Made by a program: the position numbers and the translations under genes. From the NCBI RefSeq assembly GCF_000275845.1, contig NW_006766889.1, forward strand, positions 746,229 through 810,228: DNA of 64,000 nt, given 5' to 3'. The notes below the pieces were generated by a model. It was not told the DNA's origin, searched no databases, and was given only the letters and a program-made list of their open reading frames with translations. Shown here piece after piece: positions 16,781-30,400 of this stretch; the first letter of the stretch is position 1; every line of letters begins with the position of its first letter. The DNA comes from Dichomitus squalens LYAD-421 SS1. Lineage: Eukaryota > Basidiomycota > Agaricomycetes > Polyporales > Polyporaceae.

Positions 16781-18461
16781 TAATAGAGCCGCTCAATTCT
16801 TGAGGACTCAGGACGCAGGACGCACTCAGCTCATGTGATGGATGTGATGGGCTAGCCGAACCTGCCGCACACGGCAAAGTACCAACCGCGTTTCTCGTGC
16901 CCGTTGTTTTCCAAGGGGTCTGTCGTGTCCCAACCTCACAAAAAAACATGAATCGCGAGTATGTTGGAGAAGAAAACTTTCCGCGTCGATTGACACTACA
17001 GTCATCAACCGGCTGACGTAACACCACCATCAGGTGTGACAATTTGCTCATATCTCAGCGAGCTGTTCCGCTTGCCTCCTCGTTCTTTTTGTGAAATATA
17101 CCAAGAGCTTGAACGCATATGTCTGCCAGATTCAGTGAGAAAATACCTTCAAGTCACTTTGGGATGGGCACATTTAGTACAGGAGTTTGGACCACATAAG
17201 GGGTCCAGAATTATTCAGAAATAACTTCATGTCAATCTGGCAAACAGGATACACCGGACCAGTTAGTGTACGCGGCAGAATGTTGCCATTTTGCCGCTGC
17301 CATTCTGCCAGTGGCACTTGCCGTTCTGCCATCGGGCCTATGCTGGCAAATATTGGCAGATGTCATGAGCGCTTAGTCCAGAAAATGATCGTAGGGACTG
17401 ATCTCCAAAAGCTTTTAATGCCTGTACTCATAAAAATTCCCTAGAGAAGTACAAGTTTATGATTTCTGCAAAAGCACCGCGTTTCGTGGACTCAGGACGA
17501 TACTGATTGGTTTCACCTTGTTGTCGAACGGTGTGCTTCCGGCGCTCAAATAATAAGGAGCCGCCCACGCCGCTCTTCATGCGCTACACCTCTTCAGAAA
17601 GCTGGATAGACTCATCTAAGGCCGACTGAGAAGCATAGAAAAATTACAGGTACTCCCTCAGGCGCTCTGAGGAATGTATGTCAAGGGTAACTTACTCCAG
17701 ACTCAATGTCTCTCCACCAAGGCGCTTAAGTATTTGCCAGTTTCTGCCGACCATGGCAATTGCCATATCTGCCATACCTGCCGGCAGAATAGCCCGAAAC
17801 ATTTCTGCCATATACACTAACACCGGTATGCACCTGAAATCATGTCAACACTACTATGCAATGTTTCCTAGAAGTATAGAAGGGAAAAAGGTGTGTGGCA
17901 TGATAGAGCCTCCTGCTCTCTGCAGGATAGCATATGTTACCTGTTTGACGCTGTGGTGATGGCCCTCGGAACATACTGGCCTACCCTGAACTAGGCAAGT
18001 TGGGGTTAATCGAAAATTGGTGAAAACATCTTCATAATGGCTCTAAATGATTTGAAAGTCTTTTTGCGCACTGGAGGATCCTATGAAAAGGCCAAATTGC
18101 TTGTGTTACATTGGGCAGTGTTGCCTAGTTTGAGGCACTCGGGTAAAATCACGCCTGCACAAGCGAAGCTCTCACTATGACGGGATGTAAGCTAATACAT
18201 GGCGCGTACAAGATGTGTAGCTATCTACGAGTACCAGAATTGTAGCCGTAGCCCCAGAATTGAGGGAGGAACGGCCCAAAAACATTTGAGCGTTACATCG
18301 GGCGGTTGATAACTGTAACTCCTTGAGGGAGGAGTGTCATCGTTGCTCGAGGGTTTTCGAAGGCGAGCTTCTCGGCTAGTCTCGCTTAGCCCACCACCTC
18401 CATCAATGGCCTCTGAACGCGTCCCGCGTCCTGCGTCCTCAAGAATTGGGTGGCCCTACTA
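16781..18461. mobile_element. Segment bounded by inverted repeats, putative DNA transposon remnant
   Basis: Bases 16781-16829 are the reverse complement of 18413-18461 with 8 differences in 49, almost all transitions. The similarity continues inward to about 16862 and 18372 with one 10-base insertion, giving arms of 80-90 bp. The left arm starts only 76 bp after the stop codon of paralogue A. No transposase frame was found inside, so the element is non-autonomous or decayed. A second, smaller inverted-repeat element (17248-17830) lies within it. A target-site duplication could not be settled. Confidence 0.6.
17248..17830. mobile_element. Small inverted-repeat element with TGGCA-type subterminal repeats
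   Basis: The left end (about 17248-17285: ATACACCGG, then TTAGTGTA, then GGCAGAA) is matched in reverse complement by the right end (about 17795-17830: TTCTGCCATATACACTAA, then CACCGGTAT). Both ends carry several copies of TGGCA/TGCCA-type words directly inside the termini, a layout common where transposases bind subterminal repeats. Length is about 580 bp with no coding capacity, so it looks like a MITE. Confidence 0.6.
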
Positions 18462-20202
18462 TGAATATGGTTCCAGCGACGATCGATGAGGATTCTAGGC
18501 TGGGCGCTTGAGGCGCTTGCTGGGCTGAGGGTTCCGGGAGGATCCGTAGCGCTCTGAGTATTGATCAGCGTCAACTCTGACCGATCTACTAACATGTCCA
18601 ATACAGAATCTCCAATCACAAAGTAGACTTGTTCAATGTGATTATGTAATTATTCGAGGTCACATACTCCCACAAAGTGCTCATCGCGTTTGACGTCAAC
18701 TCTACAGGTCGAGGATCTGAGGTCTCTATGTTGAAGTCCTTGCTATCAATAGATTCCTGAGGATATGCCTTGGTATCACCATGCTGTTTGTAGCGTGGGT
18801 TTTGTGATTACTCACGAGTTGTGCCCCGCACAGTCAGGCTTCACACGCTGTAAACACGACGTCTGAGAAGCGCGCTCTTCCTGGTGAGCTGTCCTCAGAA
18901 TGGCCTCATTCCTCCTCGAGTCCTCACTGACCACGTCATTGTCGACTCCTAACGCGGGCCATGATCTTGCGAGGATAGCGGCCAAGCCCCTGGAACCGGG
19001 TTCCGATGCTGTCGTGTAATGCGCCGTGCAATTGCTTTCATCATAGAGGAACCCCCCCGTTCATTTGGGATGATCGTCTTCCCCGCTTTGCGGGGCCACC
19101 ACGTATAAGTGGTGGCGTTCATATACTTGTGATCATAGACGATAGTGAGTCAGGCGGACTCTCCGGGCCAAGGAAATGGCTACACTCGACGGCCCTGCAC
19201 TATCGATAGCAGGCTAGCCGCAGTCGCTTCCATCCCTCAAACAAGAGTATGCGTTTCCCCAAATTGTCTACAAGCATACCGTTTTGACGTCGGAACCCCG
19301 AAGGTGACCTTCTACGCCTGCGAGCAAGTGCGTGGAACGTTCATATGCCGTGAACCACGGAGCGATATACAAGATCCGATAGGAAGCATACTCTTGTGGC
19401 CAGAGTCTAGAGGCCAACCATGAGAAATAAATGCGCTTCACATCATCTTGTCCCACCAATATCAACATCGACGTGACCATTCACGCTCGCGGCAACGAAA
19501 GAATCATCATGGCCGATGCCGTCTGCAGTGGTCCACAGCGCATTGCAGGACAGTGCAGGACACTGCCTCTTCGCTCTAGTTCCCGTCATTCCCAACAGCG
19601 AATCGCTTCTCGAAATACATTGTGTGTGAGTTAATCTTTGTGTGGCTTGGCAATTTGCATTACTAAGTACTGAAGGTGAAGACAGAGACCGAATGATATG
19701 ACATGCATGCCAGTAGTTTGCACAATGCTGAATTGACGTCAGCTCGGTTTAGGGGTCCGGGGGATTCCAGGTCGCCTGATGCCTATCGAATCCATGGTCG
19801 TTTGCCCTTTGTCTCTCATTTTCGTGCAGATAGCAGCAACTGACAACACATGTCGACGATCGCAGTCTTCTGGTCCGGGTTTTTCTCCCTTTCGTATTGA
19901 TCAAGCCCAGTCTCGGGACGTTGCTGCATGTATTGCGCGCCGGTTTGCCCACCATGAGGTGGACGTGGCGTTCATATGCCGTATCAGATTTGTGGCACAG
20001 GGTCCGAGTGTCTGCAATGTATTGCAATGTGTTTCATACTGCGTGAAGTTTTTGTTGACAAGTTCGCCGACAGGAGCGCTTCGAGCGAGTCGTGGTCTCT
20101 CGTCTCGCGCGTCTGTACGAGCTATATCAATTCAACTGTTGTGCCAATATCCGACAGACCTCTACAGGCCTTCCATCTTGCCACGCCTCTAAACTTTCCG
20201 TC

Positions 20203-23200
20203 ATGCAAGCACCCTCGAACCTCTCGGATTCCTCGGACACTACTCAGCCATCCTCTCCTGCTGCACTCGATGCCACGCTCGCAGTGCGCTACTTGAATTC
20301 GCAGCTTGCCGTCAACCACGACAACGCCCAGTTTCGATGCAAGGCATATGAGGGAAAACATACATCAGAAGAGCAGAGTATGTCATGCTCCTACCAGGTG
20401 CTATTGACTCTCAACGCCACGTTAATCTCCAGGGCTCTCTTACGCCTGGGCGAAGTACGTCTCCCGCCAAAAGGGCGACGCTCAGGTCCTTGAGTTCACA
20501 TTCGAGGCACCACAAATCTTCTTCGTCTGCGATCACGACGCCATCTTGGAGCTCAAGATTTCTGCCGTTCATGCCTTATCCCCGGACAAAAAGGATCAGA
20601 TTGAGGAGTACTTTGACCCTCATTTCCTTGACCCACGAAAACCACTCATCTATCGGTACACAGACTCAACGACTTCAGGCTGTCTTTCCGCATTACCACA
20701 GAGAAGCGGACCATCCTAGGTAACGATGTCAAGGTTGGAGACCATGAGAGTCGCATCCATCTCTTGGTGTTTGATTTTGATCGTAAGTGTAGGCCGACCC
20801 TCCAGATTTATTCCTCTAATGAACATGAATATCGTAGATGCGCGGCTCCTGGTATCTGAAGACGACGAGAAAGTTAGAGATTTTAATCTCGATCGGCAGT
20901 TAGCTTCGTATCTCAAGGCGCTTCAAGTCGGTGGACACCACGTCCTGTTCTTCCCACCCGAGTTCGACGAGAACGACATCCGTTCTCCTGTCCGGTTCTC
21001 CCTCTCCCAGAACCTGAGAGACGAACGACCACCCGTGCTCGAGAACATCTATGGCTACACCGTGGAGATGATCAACGGTTATCTTTCCTTGCTCTGGTAT
21101 ACGTGCGCATTCATAGCACGTCAGAGGGGAACTGGCGCGCTTTGGGACGATATGACTTCTCTCGCGGGCTATCAGACTTGGCGCTTCCCTAACTATGCTG
21201 CGCAATGGCACTCGTCTTTCAGGTTTACTCCACCACGCGTCACGATCCTTTGTGCCAAAGAGGTCGTCCTACATTTCACTCTTTCCGAAGTCAGGTTCTA
21301 CCCGGCCAAGCCTGACTTATTCTTCCCCGATTTTGTCGAGAAGTGTGCTCTTCCGCATTGTCAAGATATAAAGGCGCTGACTAATTGCCTTGCGCAGGGA
21401 AACGGCGGACTACACTGGTTGGGAGATCGCGTTGATCATAGATATATCTGCTACGAAGACGGATTTGAGGATCAAACCGGATAGTATGTGGCTCCATCAC
21501 CTTGCCCTCTAGCATATATTCATTCGTGATCTCTATAGATGCCCGCTTCACCTCAGAGTATTCCAAGCACTCAAACTTCACCGAGGTTGATCATGAGCGC
21601 GCCTACAACCTCCTGGTCGATTTCTTCGTTGAACGCTACTTCAAGCTCGTTGCAGCGACGCGACTGCAGTACCTCTTCCACAGGATCCGTGAGGAGTATA
21701 GTCTGATCCGCAGCCCTACGATCGACAACGACGGCAGCTGGTGGACACTAGAACAAGACTATAGGTCGAGCATCAGCGCCCTGGCTGCCACTATCAAGCA
21801 TACGAAGATGGAAGGCTTCGACATCGTGGTGGCTATCTCCCAGTCATCTATCAATTCACAGTTCCTACGTCTCTTCAGGAGCGACGAGTTCTCCAGATGG
21901 GTGCGCGCCGAAAAGTTCCGCGTTGAAGTGAAGACAATGAGTGTGCAACTATTGGACTCTCAGCGCTCTCAGGGTGGGTCGGTTGCTGAGGACGACTATT
22001 CTGACGACGACGACGGCGACGACGAACAAACGGTCGGCGATGAAGACTTCGAGCCCAAAGCCAGGCCTCCCTCTCGTCACGCTATAGTCACAGTCCACGT
22101 TCTCGAAGGCACTCTCGGCTGGTTGCTGGACGAGAATAACCTAGACATAAGCCCCTGGTCCGTTGCGGGATCGGCTCACCAGGTCAGCATTGGCACATAA
22201 TTCTGACACGTTTTGTTTCGTAGCACGCCGTACGCTTTCGGAGAATGTCAGCTGGCCTTCGAGGTCGCGCTTCTCGAGCGTGAAGTTGCTCAAGAATCGA
22301 GTCAAGCAAAGCACTGTCCTCGAGCATACGAGTATCCTGCAGAGCCGGTGTCGGAAGCTAGTAAGAAATTTGACGACACATATACGCTGAGACACATCTA
22401 TCTGGATCTAGCAAGTACGTGGGGCACATTTTACGAGATTCGTTCGTTATGTGTGATAGCGCGACTAACATAAGTGACAGATGCCCAATTTTCTGCACAA
22501 TACAGCGTTCTGGATGACGACGAGTACGGTGACAAGGAAGCGATGCTTAGGCGAATGACACTGGCCGAGCGTATCAAGACCATTTACTTCCCGATACTCG
22601 TCGAACGGGGAGCGCATATCGTCGCGACCATCCCTATCTATCACCCCGAAGCTCGCGCTTCGTTCTATAGATTCACTGACATGACCTTCCGCACCTACTC
22701 TGTGGAGACGGAGCTAGCCACCCTCACCGAGGAAGAAGATACCGTCAAGCGCTCAGACCAGATCCTCTTCGTCCTGGGCATGACAGGAAACCGTCCTTTA
22801 CCACCTGTCTCAACTTTCACGCCCTCGAAGCGTTGGATCCTCCGCGGCAGGTTCTCGCACGGGCTTTTCGCCATTTCCAGGAATACGTTCCTCACGCGGT
22901 TGCACGCTCTTCTTGCCCGGGTCAATGCCGTTACAACCCTCGTATCCGTCTCCTCGTCCAGCCGTGCCAAGAACCGTCGCGGACACGTGGTACAGCTATG
23001 GGATAAGCACCCGGAGCGCAAAAGGGAGCCGTGCACATGGAAGGCTATTGGCGGGAAGGACGACGCCAGCGCCACGGAGTTTGAATGGAAGTACTCGCAA
23101 GACTGGCGGCTGCAGGAAGAGGGCACTCTGGCGAACATGAACCGGGCGTTAGCGATCCATTGTACGTGACCATGCGATTTCGCGGTGCACTGCCTGTTCG

Positions 23201-24481
23201 CCATTTGCTGATTCGACCTCTCCCTAGGCACGACACACAACCGCCTCGAGCTACCGGACGTGTCCGCGCTCTCGGATGGCTCGCTGGTGATTAAGGTCTC
23301 GGGTGAGTTGCATCTGCGCATGCAGGATGCACGCAACAACGAGTCGTGGAGGTATGTCTATCTGGTCCTCCGAACCTTACGCATGACTTCATGATTGACT
23401 GGTCTTGTAACTCAGCACGGAGTCAACCGCGAACTGGAGTGTCACAATCAGCATCAAGACGTCCACGAAGGGCAATGTCGAGGTCGACATCGACGGTGTG
23501 GACCACATTCGTGCGACGCCTGCCAAGACGACTCGGCGAGGGAACGCCTCGATCCCCGAGGTGCAGCAGATCCTCCAGAAGCACCTCCCGAAGCGCAAGG
23601 ACTTCGAAAGCGTGCTCCGCGAGCTGCAAGAGCTCCAGGGCGACTGGAAGTACTACTTCCCCGCCGCTAATTGGTTCACCCTTTGTACACCTATGTTCAA
23701 TCTCGACGGAGACCTTCTCTTCGAGCTTCGCCGCTCTCAGACCGTGCCCCACCGCCAGTCTTCTGACACGTTCTTGGTATCCCCTACCTCACCGAACGCT
23801 TCGTCGAACGACCTGCGGGAAGGTCCGCAAGGAGGGAATGAGGGTGAGGAGACATCTGACGGGTCTCAATCTGGGAATGCCGGTGAGTAGCCTCTCCTAC
23901 GCAGGGAGGCATCCACCCTGACTGATGTATAGGTAGCACTGGAGAAGCCTCGTGAGCCGTCAACGGAGCCCAGACCGCCGCCGCCGCCAAGCAACACGCC
24001 GCATCCCGCTGACGACTCGAGGCCGGCGATGAGTGACAGATCTCCCCCGATAGATACCGATCCGATGCTCCTAAACGACAGTCTACCTACCCCCAATGAC
24101 AGCCCTCCTCCACCATACTATAGTTCGCTCTTGCCCGATGACAACCCGCCCCAGATAGATGACAGTCGGCCCCAGTCGCCCCAGATTCTAGAGACTCCGC
24201 CGCCTCCTGTGAATGAAAGCAAGTCCCCTTCCTTCCCACTGGAAAACAGCCCGCCGTCAGCTACCGATATCGTGTCGTCGAAGTCCAGTAGCCATCCGTC
24301 GACGAAGCCTAGCGCCCTCTCGACGAGTCACCCCAGGCGGAATGTCGTTACATCATCAATCAACAACCCAATGCCCTCCACAACCACGACGGCCAGAACA
24401 CCACCGAACTCCTTTGCTTGGTACGCTGGGGGACCTCGTCGACAGCAGTTGGCGCCAGGCCGTATCAGCTTAGCTTGGTGA
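20203..24481 (+). CDS. Paralogue B of the tandem triplet, large protein of unknown function
   Basis: Eleven exons (20203-20377, 20433-20607, 20664-20782, 20838-21342, 21398-21483, 21539-22157, 22224-22414, 22481-23161, 23228-23351, 23416-23882, 23937-24481) sum to 1228 aa. Junction phases are the same as in A and C. Conserved blocks include LSYAWAKYVSRQKGD, TILGNDVKVGDHESRIHLL, ALQVGGHHVLFFPPEFDEND, GFDIVVAISQSSIN, LFVLGMTGNRPLPP, GLFAISRNTF and LQELQGDWKYYFPA. Between GFD and the next block lies an acidic insert (DDYSDDDDGDDEQ). The C-terminal 180 residues are Pro-rich with Asp-Asn/Asp-Ser-Pro units and look disordered. For the last intron I chose the second of two nearby AG acceptors (GGTAG), because the first would lead to a stop after a few codons. 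The function is not known. Confidence 0.85.
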
Positions 24482-27411
24482 TCCCCTCATTCGGCAGATG
24501 TTCGACATAGTTCGTTGAGTCTCGGACGCTCGTTATGTCCTGCATTTCTATAGCCATGTGACACGTTGTACAACTTCTCATTGCTACATAATCAGAATTT
24601 CTCGGATTCCTCATCCCGAAATTTCCTCTCAGATCCTTGCGAATATACGCTCTGATATATTGTTACCGAATGCTAGTCTGCATATGATTCGTACGATTGG
24701 CTGGATTTGTGTCGAAGCGGACCCTCGAATCCAGGGGCATTGGATTTGTGTGACGCTATATACTAGGCGTTGATCGTGTCCTCCGACCCGTCTCTTGGGC
24801 ACCAGTGTTCAGCTGTCGTTAATCACGTGCATCGCGAGATACCATATCTGGCGCCCAGTGCCATTGCCTCTCTGGCGCCTACGGCTCGCCAGCAACACAC
24901 TAAGTCGAACGTCCGAGTCAATGTCCCCCATGCTACCCTAGCGGCCCGAGCTTGTCGAGAAGAAGAATTCTGCCCCAGAAACGGACGATGGTGTCGTTGG
25001 TATCGGTGTATGTCCTGTCAACTTGTCGTATGTAGTCGATGGGACGAATATTGTACACGGGACTAGACTCTAAGGCACACAGCGAGAGCCGTTGAGAGAA
25101 GTATACAATCACCAAGTTGTGATAACGTACTATCGCGACCCCAGTGTTCGGACAACAAAGCGCCCCCTGCAGAATCCCTTCGATTTATGTCCTTTCATGC
25201 TCTCCGATAATGTTGATTTTTGGCACGCAGAAAGAGACGTATGTAAATAGACTATGTGCCAAACATGAGAGATATTGGAGGAGAAATGAGCAATGGAGAC
25301 GGGATTATACAGGGCTGACCCCAGTGTTCGGACGATTCTCCGCGCCGGAGGTCACGATCTGTCACGCTTGCCGATGCCTGCCGGCCTTCGGGTAATGCCC
25401 GTTCTCTAGCTTGATGAGCCTTAGCCGAGGAGCCCAAGTAGGTCGGAGCGTCAAGATGTGGCTACATTGTCACGCCCTGGAGGGCTATTTCTTGCTTCTC
25501 CTCTGCGTTCCCCTCAGCAGCCCTCGGAGAATTTATTGCTGGACAAAATGCGTACATGGGAACATGTATGAGGAATTTTGAGGGAAGCGCCCGTAGAGTA
25601 GTACAAAGCGAGACTCAGGAAGCTTTGATGGGGATGAGTCGGCCCACTTCCTCCTGCAAGATCGCCCCAATGGCTTATGATATAGATCCCGTTCCTGTTG
25701 CTGCTCATTTGGAACGCATCTGGGCACTTACCTTCCAACTTGCAACTTTATCGGTTGGAAATTGAGGGAGATACGTCTGTTTGTCCGAACACTGGGGTCT
25801 GTCCGAACACTGGGGTCGCGATAGTACTGACGAGAAGGAATCCAGGGCAACATATCGCTGCTCTTGAGACTTGGGACTGGAATTTGCCCACACCACAAAT
25901 CGGTACATCTAGCCGTTCACACTCAGTCGTCTTCAACCGGTCAAGAACGTATGACTTTGGTCTGGAGTATAAAGCCAAGGTAAGTATTACGTACCCGTAT
26001 CTCATAAGCTTCGCAGCTGACACACTACCCTCGACCCAGCACTTGAGTCTCTTCAGCTACCCTGATTGCAGCTCAAAGCGTTCTCGCAGATATTGAAACG
26101 AACGTGGTTCGTGCGGGCCAGTTGTATTCCAAACGTATCATCTACCTGCCCCTGCTGGTCATTTAGCATTCTTCCATGCTGATTGGCGCTCCTCGCTGTC
26201 AGTCCATTACTACTCAGCTGGCCCCGGCCTTTCGCAAACAATGCGCCTTGCAGGCAATCGATCCCCTGGTCGACGCTAGACGACAGACTCTCCATTGCTT
26301 GAGATTTGAGACCAGTTCGCGTATGAGCTGTTGCAGACTACAGCGGTAAGATGGCTTCCCTACGTGAGGCAAACTGGATAAAGTGTGGTGGGCATCGACA
26401 CCTTGTCTGCGTTTCCATCCAGATGCCTCCCATATCGGTTCGAGCCAAGGAAACTACCGTTCCCGAGACATGCAGGATGAAATCCGAACTGACAGACCAC
26501 GCAACTGATTTTCGCAAAGCCCCTTGTTTGTTTAGTGAGTCGACTCCGTTTGAGGTTCGTCTCGAGTCTACCTTGCTGCTTTGCTAAATTCAAAACGTCG
26601 CCCTATAGCCGTTATAGACATAACTAAACCCTAAATGTCGTCAATTCTCGACTTCCTGGGCTGTGGTACGTACACCAGAGTTGAGTGTTTCTATGTATTG
26701 GAGGCACAAGTGAACGTGACACATCGTACAACAGGGACAGGAATTCAGGGAACAGGGCCAGGGGAATCAGTCTAAGAGCGTCCGGATTCATTACCATCGG
26801 TCAATCCAGCCTCCGGAGTCTTAGAAGACGCGTCGACCATGCTCGTCCGGCGTTGGGAGGAGCGGAGCACGATGCTAACGACTATGCCTGTTATATCCCC
26901 GGCCCTCTTATGAAGCGAGTTACATGTAGACGTTATGCAAATTCTGCGCGCTAATGTGACAGTCGAGGCACTGATGTATTTCGTCTTATAGGTCTTTGCG
27001 TTGACAGCTACACTACTTTGGCGCTCTGCTGTTGTCCAGGCCCCCATCGTTCTGTAGGTCATTTCCGTCAGGGGACTCCTCAGCTGTCTCCTCTGTCAAT
27101 TATACGTAAAACCTTCTTGTGTGGCGTGTGTGCGCTGAATGCGGCGGTGGTCCCTCACTAGGTTCGCATGCAGTCGACGGAGCACCATAACACCGGGTTG
27201 GACTGAAGCTGACCACGGTAATGCAAGGGTCTGCGTACCTTAATGGATGTGCACCTCAATCCGCCGGTCGAGATCACTCACCTTGCATGTCTTGAAGGGT
27301 ATATATACTCACCTGTATCCCTAGCTGGACGGACATCAGTTTCCTCGTCTGACCCTACCTCAACTTTTCCTCGTCTCCAGCCCCGTCGAACCTCTATCCC
27401 ATCTGCTCACC
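24482..27411. other. Intergenic region between paralogues B and C
   Basis: About 2.9 kb with no supportable gene. It contains the TA-flanked MITE at 25128-25826. Short open frames elsewhere (for example around 26.1-26.6 kb) show no domain and no exon chain. The last 150 bp before 27412 are pyrimidine-rich (CTCGTCTGACC, CCTCGTCTCCAG), as often seen upstream of fungal starts. Confidence 0.45.
25128..25826. mobile_element. MITE with TA ends and duplicated terminal repeats
   Basis: The terminal inverted repeat of about 27 bp begins with TA and holds the core GACCCCAGTGTTCGGAC. It sits at 25128-25154 and, inverted, at 25800-25826. The core recurs inside: directly at 25319-25335, and inverted in tandem at 25783-25799 next to the right end. 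The TA at each outer edge fits the TA target site of the Tc1/mariner/pogo superfamily. The 699-bp body has no transposase. The doubled cores suggest one element inserted in another, or terminal repeats duplicated during evolution. Confidence 0.8.
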
Positions 27412-30400
27412 ATGAGGCCCATATCCGAGGGCGAAGCAACCGAATTATATCCTGATTCCTTCAGAGCAAGACTGATCATTGACTACTTGAATCGGCAGCT
27501 TGAGGCGAATCATGCGTCCGCCCGGCTCAAGCGTATCAACCAAGAAAGCTTCCCAGAGCACGACCAAGACAGTACGTTCTAATATGCTCATTATCAAAGG
27601 ACGTATCACTGAGCTATGCCGAAAAGGTCTGAGTCATGCCTGGGAGAGCTATGTTTGCCAGCCGAAGGGCAGGAGCAACTCAGTGTTTCGTTTGAAATTC
27701 GGCAAACCTGCACTACGCTTCATTTGCGACCACGATGCGCTGCTAGAGCTCACCGTGCAGGAAGTGATATCGGAACATGGTTCGGTTCCGCATCTGAGGT
27801 ATCTCACTCAAGCCTACCGCCTAGACCCCATCGTTCATATTTGTATTTTCGCAGCGCTAGTCTAGCAGGAATGAAGTTCGCTTTTCGTTTCACTACAACT
27901 CGCCGCACTATCGTTGGCAACGACTTCAAAGTTGGCGACCATGAGAGTCGCATTCACCTTCTGGTCTGCGACTTCGACCGTCAGTACTATATCATTCTAT
28001 GACACGTACCAAGGGGCTGAACTCTGCATGGAACGGCAGATGCCAAGCTTGTCCCTGTGCGCGACGACGATATCATGGCCCAATCCGAGCTCGAGGGCCT
28101 TCTTGGGCCATATCTGCAGGCGTTACAACACGGGGGCCATCATGTCTTGTTCTTCCCTCCTGAATTTGTGGGACTCGACTACTCCCATCCCCCGCGTCTG
28201 TCGCTTGCGGGCGACTACGAGGAGCTTCGGCGTACATATGGCGCTGGTCTCACTGCCGATGTCGAAGGCTTCTCAGAGACTACGATCAACGCTCATCTCT
28301 CTCTAACATGGGGTGCCTGTGTATTCGCGGCCCAAGAACGAAGGAGTCCTCTCAAGTGGAACTCATCCAGCTACCTTGCTGAATATCAAACCTGGCTGTT
28401 CCAGGACTTCCAACCCCAGGCCGGTTGGCACGCCTCTATGAAATTCCGGGAGCCAAGGGTCACCGTCCTCTGCGCCCGCGAAATCGTGCTACACTTCACT
28501 TTGTCTGGAGTTAGGTTCTACGAAGCGTGGGCGTTCCCTAGAGGGCCTCCGGAGGAAAAGTACGTACACTCGTTCCTTAGCCTCGCACAGACTCGCGTAT
28601 CCCTAACACGCATGGTTGGTGCACAGGGAGGAGTGGGATAACGAGGAGTCACTGGAGATTGCGTTGATCGTCGATGTCAGGGCTGTCAGTGAAGATTTGG
28701 AGATTCTCGCTGAAAGTGAGTGCATCTGTGGATGACCAACTGCCTGCGACGCTTGCTGAATTCTGACGAACTTCTAGCGGCCCGTTATTCGGAAGAGTTC
28801 TCGGTGATAACTGGCCTGCGCGTGGAGTACGCTCAAGCCTGTTGGGACTCCCTCGTCGAGTTCTTCCTCCGACAGTACATCAAGCTCTTCGCGTCACGGC
28901 GCATCACATACAGATTTCGCGACGACTACTCTGTCATACGCTCAAGAAGTCTAGATGATGGGAGCTGGTGGATGCTCGAGCGCGAATCTGGCGCGAGTGT
29001 TAGCGTCTTCTCCAGCACCGTCAGGTTCACCAAGATGGAGGGCTTCGATGTTATCGTCGGCATTACACAGACGTCCATCAACAACCAGTTCACGCGGCTC
29101 TTCAAGTTGTACTCAAGGGATATCTCTTCGCGGGATGAAGCCGACTATCAAGTGGAGATCAAGACAATCACTGTGCGCTTACTGCAATCCAGGGCGTTCC
29201 AGGAGCCATGGGACGAGGACTGGGACAGACCCGAGGACGAAGATGGGATCGATGCGGTCACCACTAAGGTTTCACAGGCTCGGGCTATAGTCACGATCCA
29301 CATCTCGAGCGGAGCTTTGCACTCTTGGCTGGACGACGACTTGATGGTCATCAGGTGCGCACAGTTCACATTCTCACCTCGCAGTTGCGTAATCCTGATA
29401 TGACTTCTCTCAGTCGACCGGACCATATTTCTGGCAAAGTGGGAGAGTGGCGCCTTGCATTTGAGGTTGACCTGGCGATGCGAAACAACGACGAACTATT
29501 CGAGCAGAGGTATCGCCATCAACCTTTTGCCTACCCTTCCCCGCCAGGCGAAGATCCCTACACAATACGCCACGTGTACCTGGACCTACAGAGTACGTAT
29601 ATGATAACCACCATCACCAGACTATGAATGCTGAAGTCTATGACTGACCTTCACAGACGCTCGCTTCTCAGCGCGGTACAGTACGATGGAAGACTGGGAG
29701 TACGGAATTCCGGATGTCATACGCGCGCGCATGACTCTTGCTAAGTTCATCAAAGAGGACTACTTCCCCGCACTCGTTGAGAAGGGGATTCACATCGTAT
29801 CCAGTGTCCCCATCTTCGAATCTGGCGGTGCTCCAGCGTTCTACAAGCTCACAGACATGACATGCTGCACGTACGCGGTGCAATCGAAAGCTTCCGTCCG
29901 AGCCGACGGAGAAGATGCTACGTCGTACTCCGAGCAGCTCCTTTTCATCCTCGGCATGACTGGCCACCGCTCTCTTCCAGATATCACCAGCTTTACGCCC
30001 TCAACGAAGTGGCTTCTCCGCGGGAGATTCTCGCAAGGCACGCTCGCCATCTCGAGGCGGGTTTTCCACGACAGACTGCATTCTCTCCTCGCTCAAGTCA
30101 ATGCGCTCACGACTCTCGTTCCCGATGCTTCGGCAACGGACATGAGGAAGGGACTCGTCAGGCGGTGGGCTGAGCACCAACACTATCGCGACAGGTCGAC
30201 GGAGTGGAGGCCGGTCAATGGACCCGAGGCCTCGTTTACGACCAAGTTTGAATGGGAGTTTGACCACAAGATGCACCTGCAGCAGTCAGGAACGCAGCTT
30301 TCCGCACACCGCGACTATGAGATAGAGTGTACGCCGCTTTCTCGCTCTTCGTTGGTTTTCTAGGTCATCGCCAGATCGCTGATGGCTGCCATACTCCAGG

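Larger units (their letters stand above)
16706..20202. other. Intergenic region between paralogues A and B
   Basis: About 3.5 kb without a supportable gene. The left half is occupied by the two inverted-repeat elements listed separately. The right half (18462-20202) has only short frames that overlap each other. It may contain eroded transposon sequence but no domain could be read. Confidence 0.45.

Noticed and set aside
23937..24481. Separate Pro-rich gene after paralogue B
   Set aside because: It is in frame with B when the GGTAG acceptor is used, and has no promoter or start of its own in a better place.
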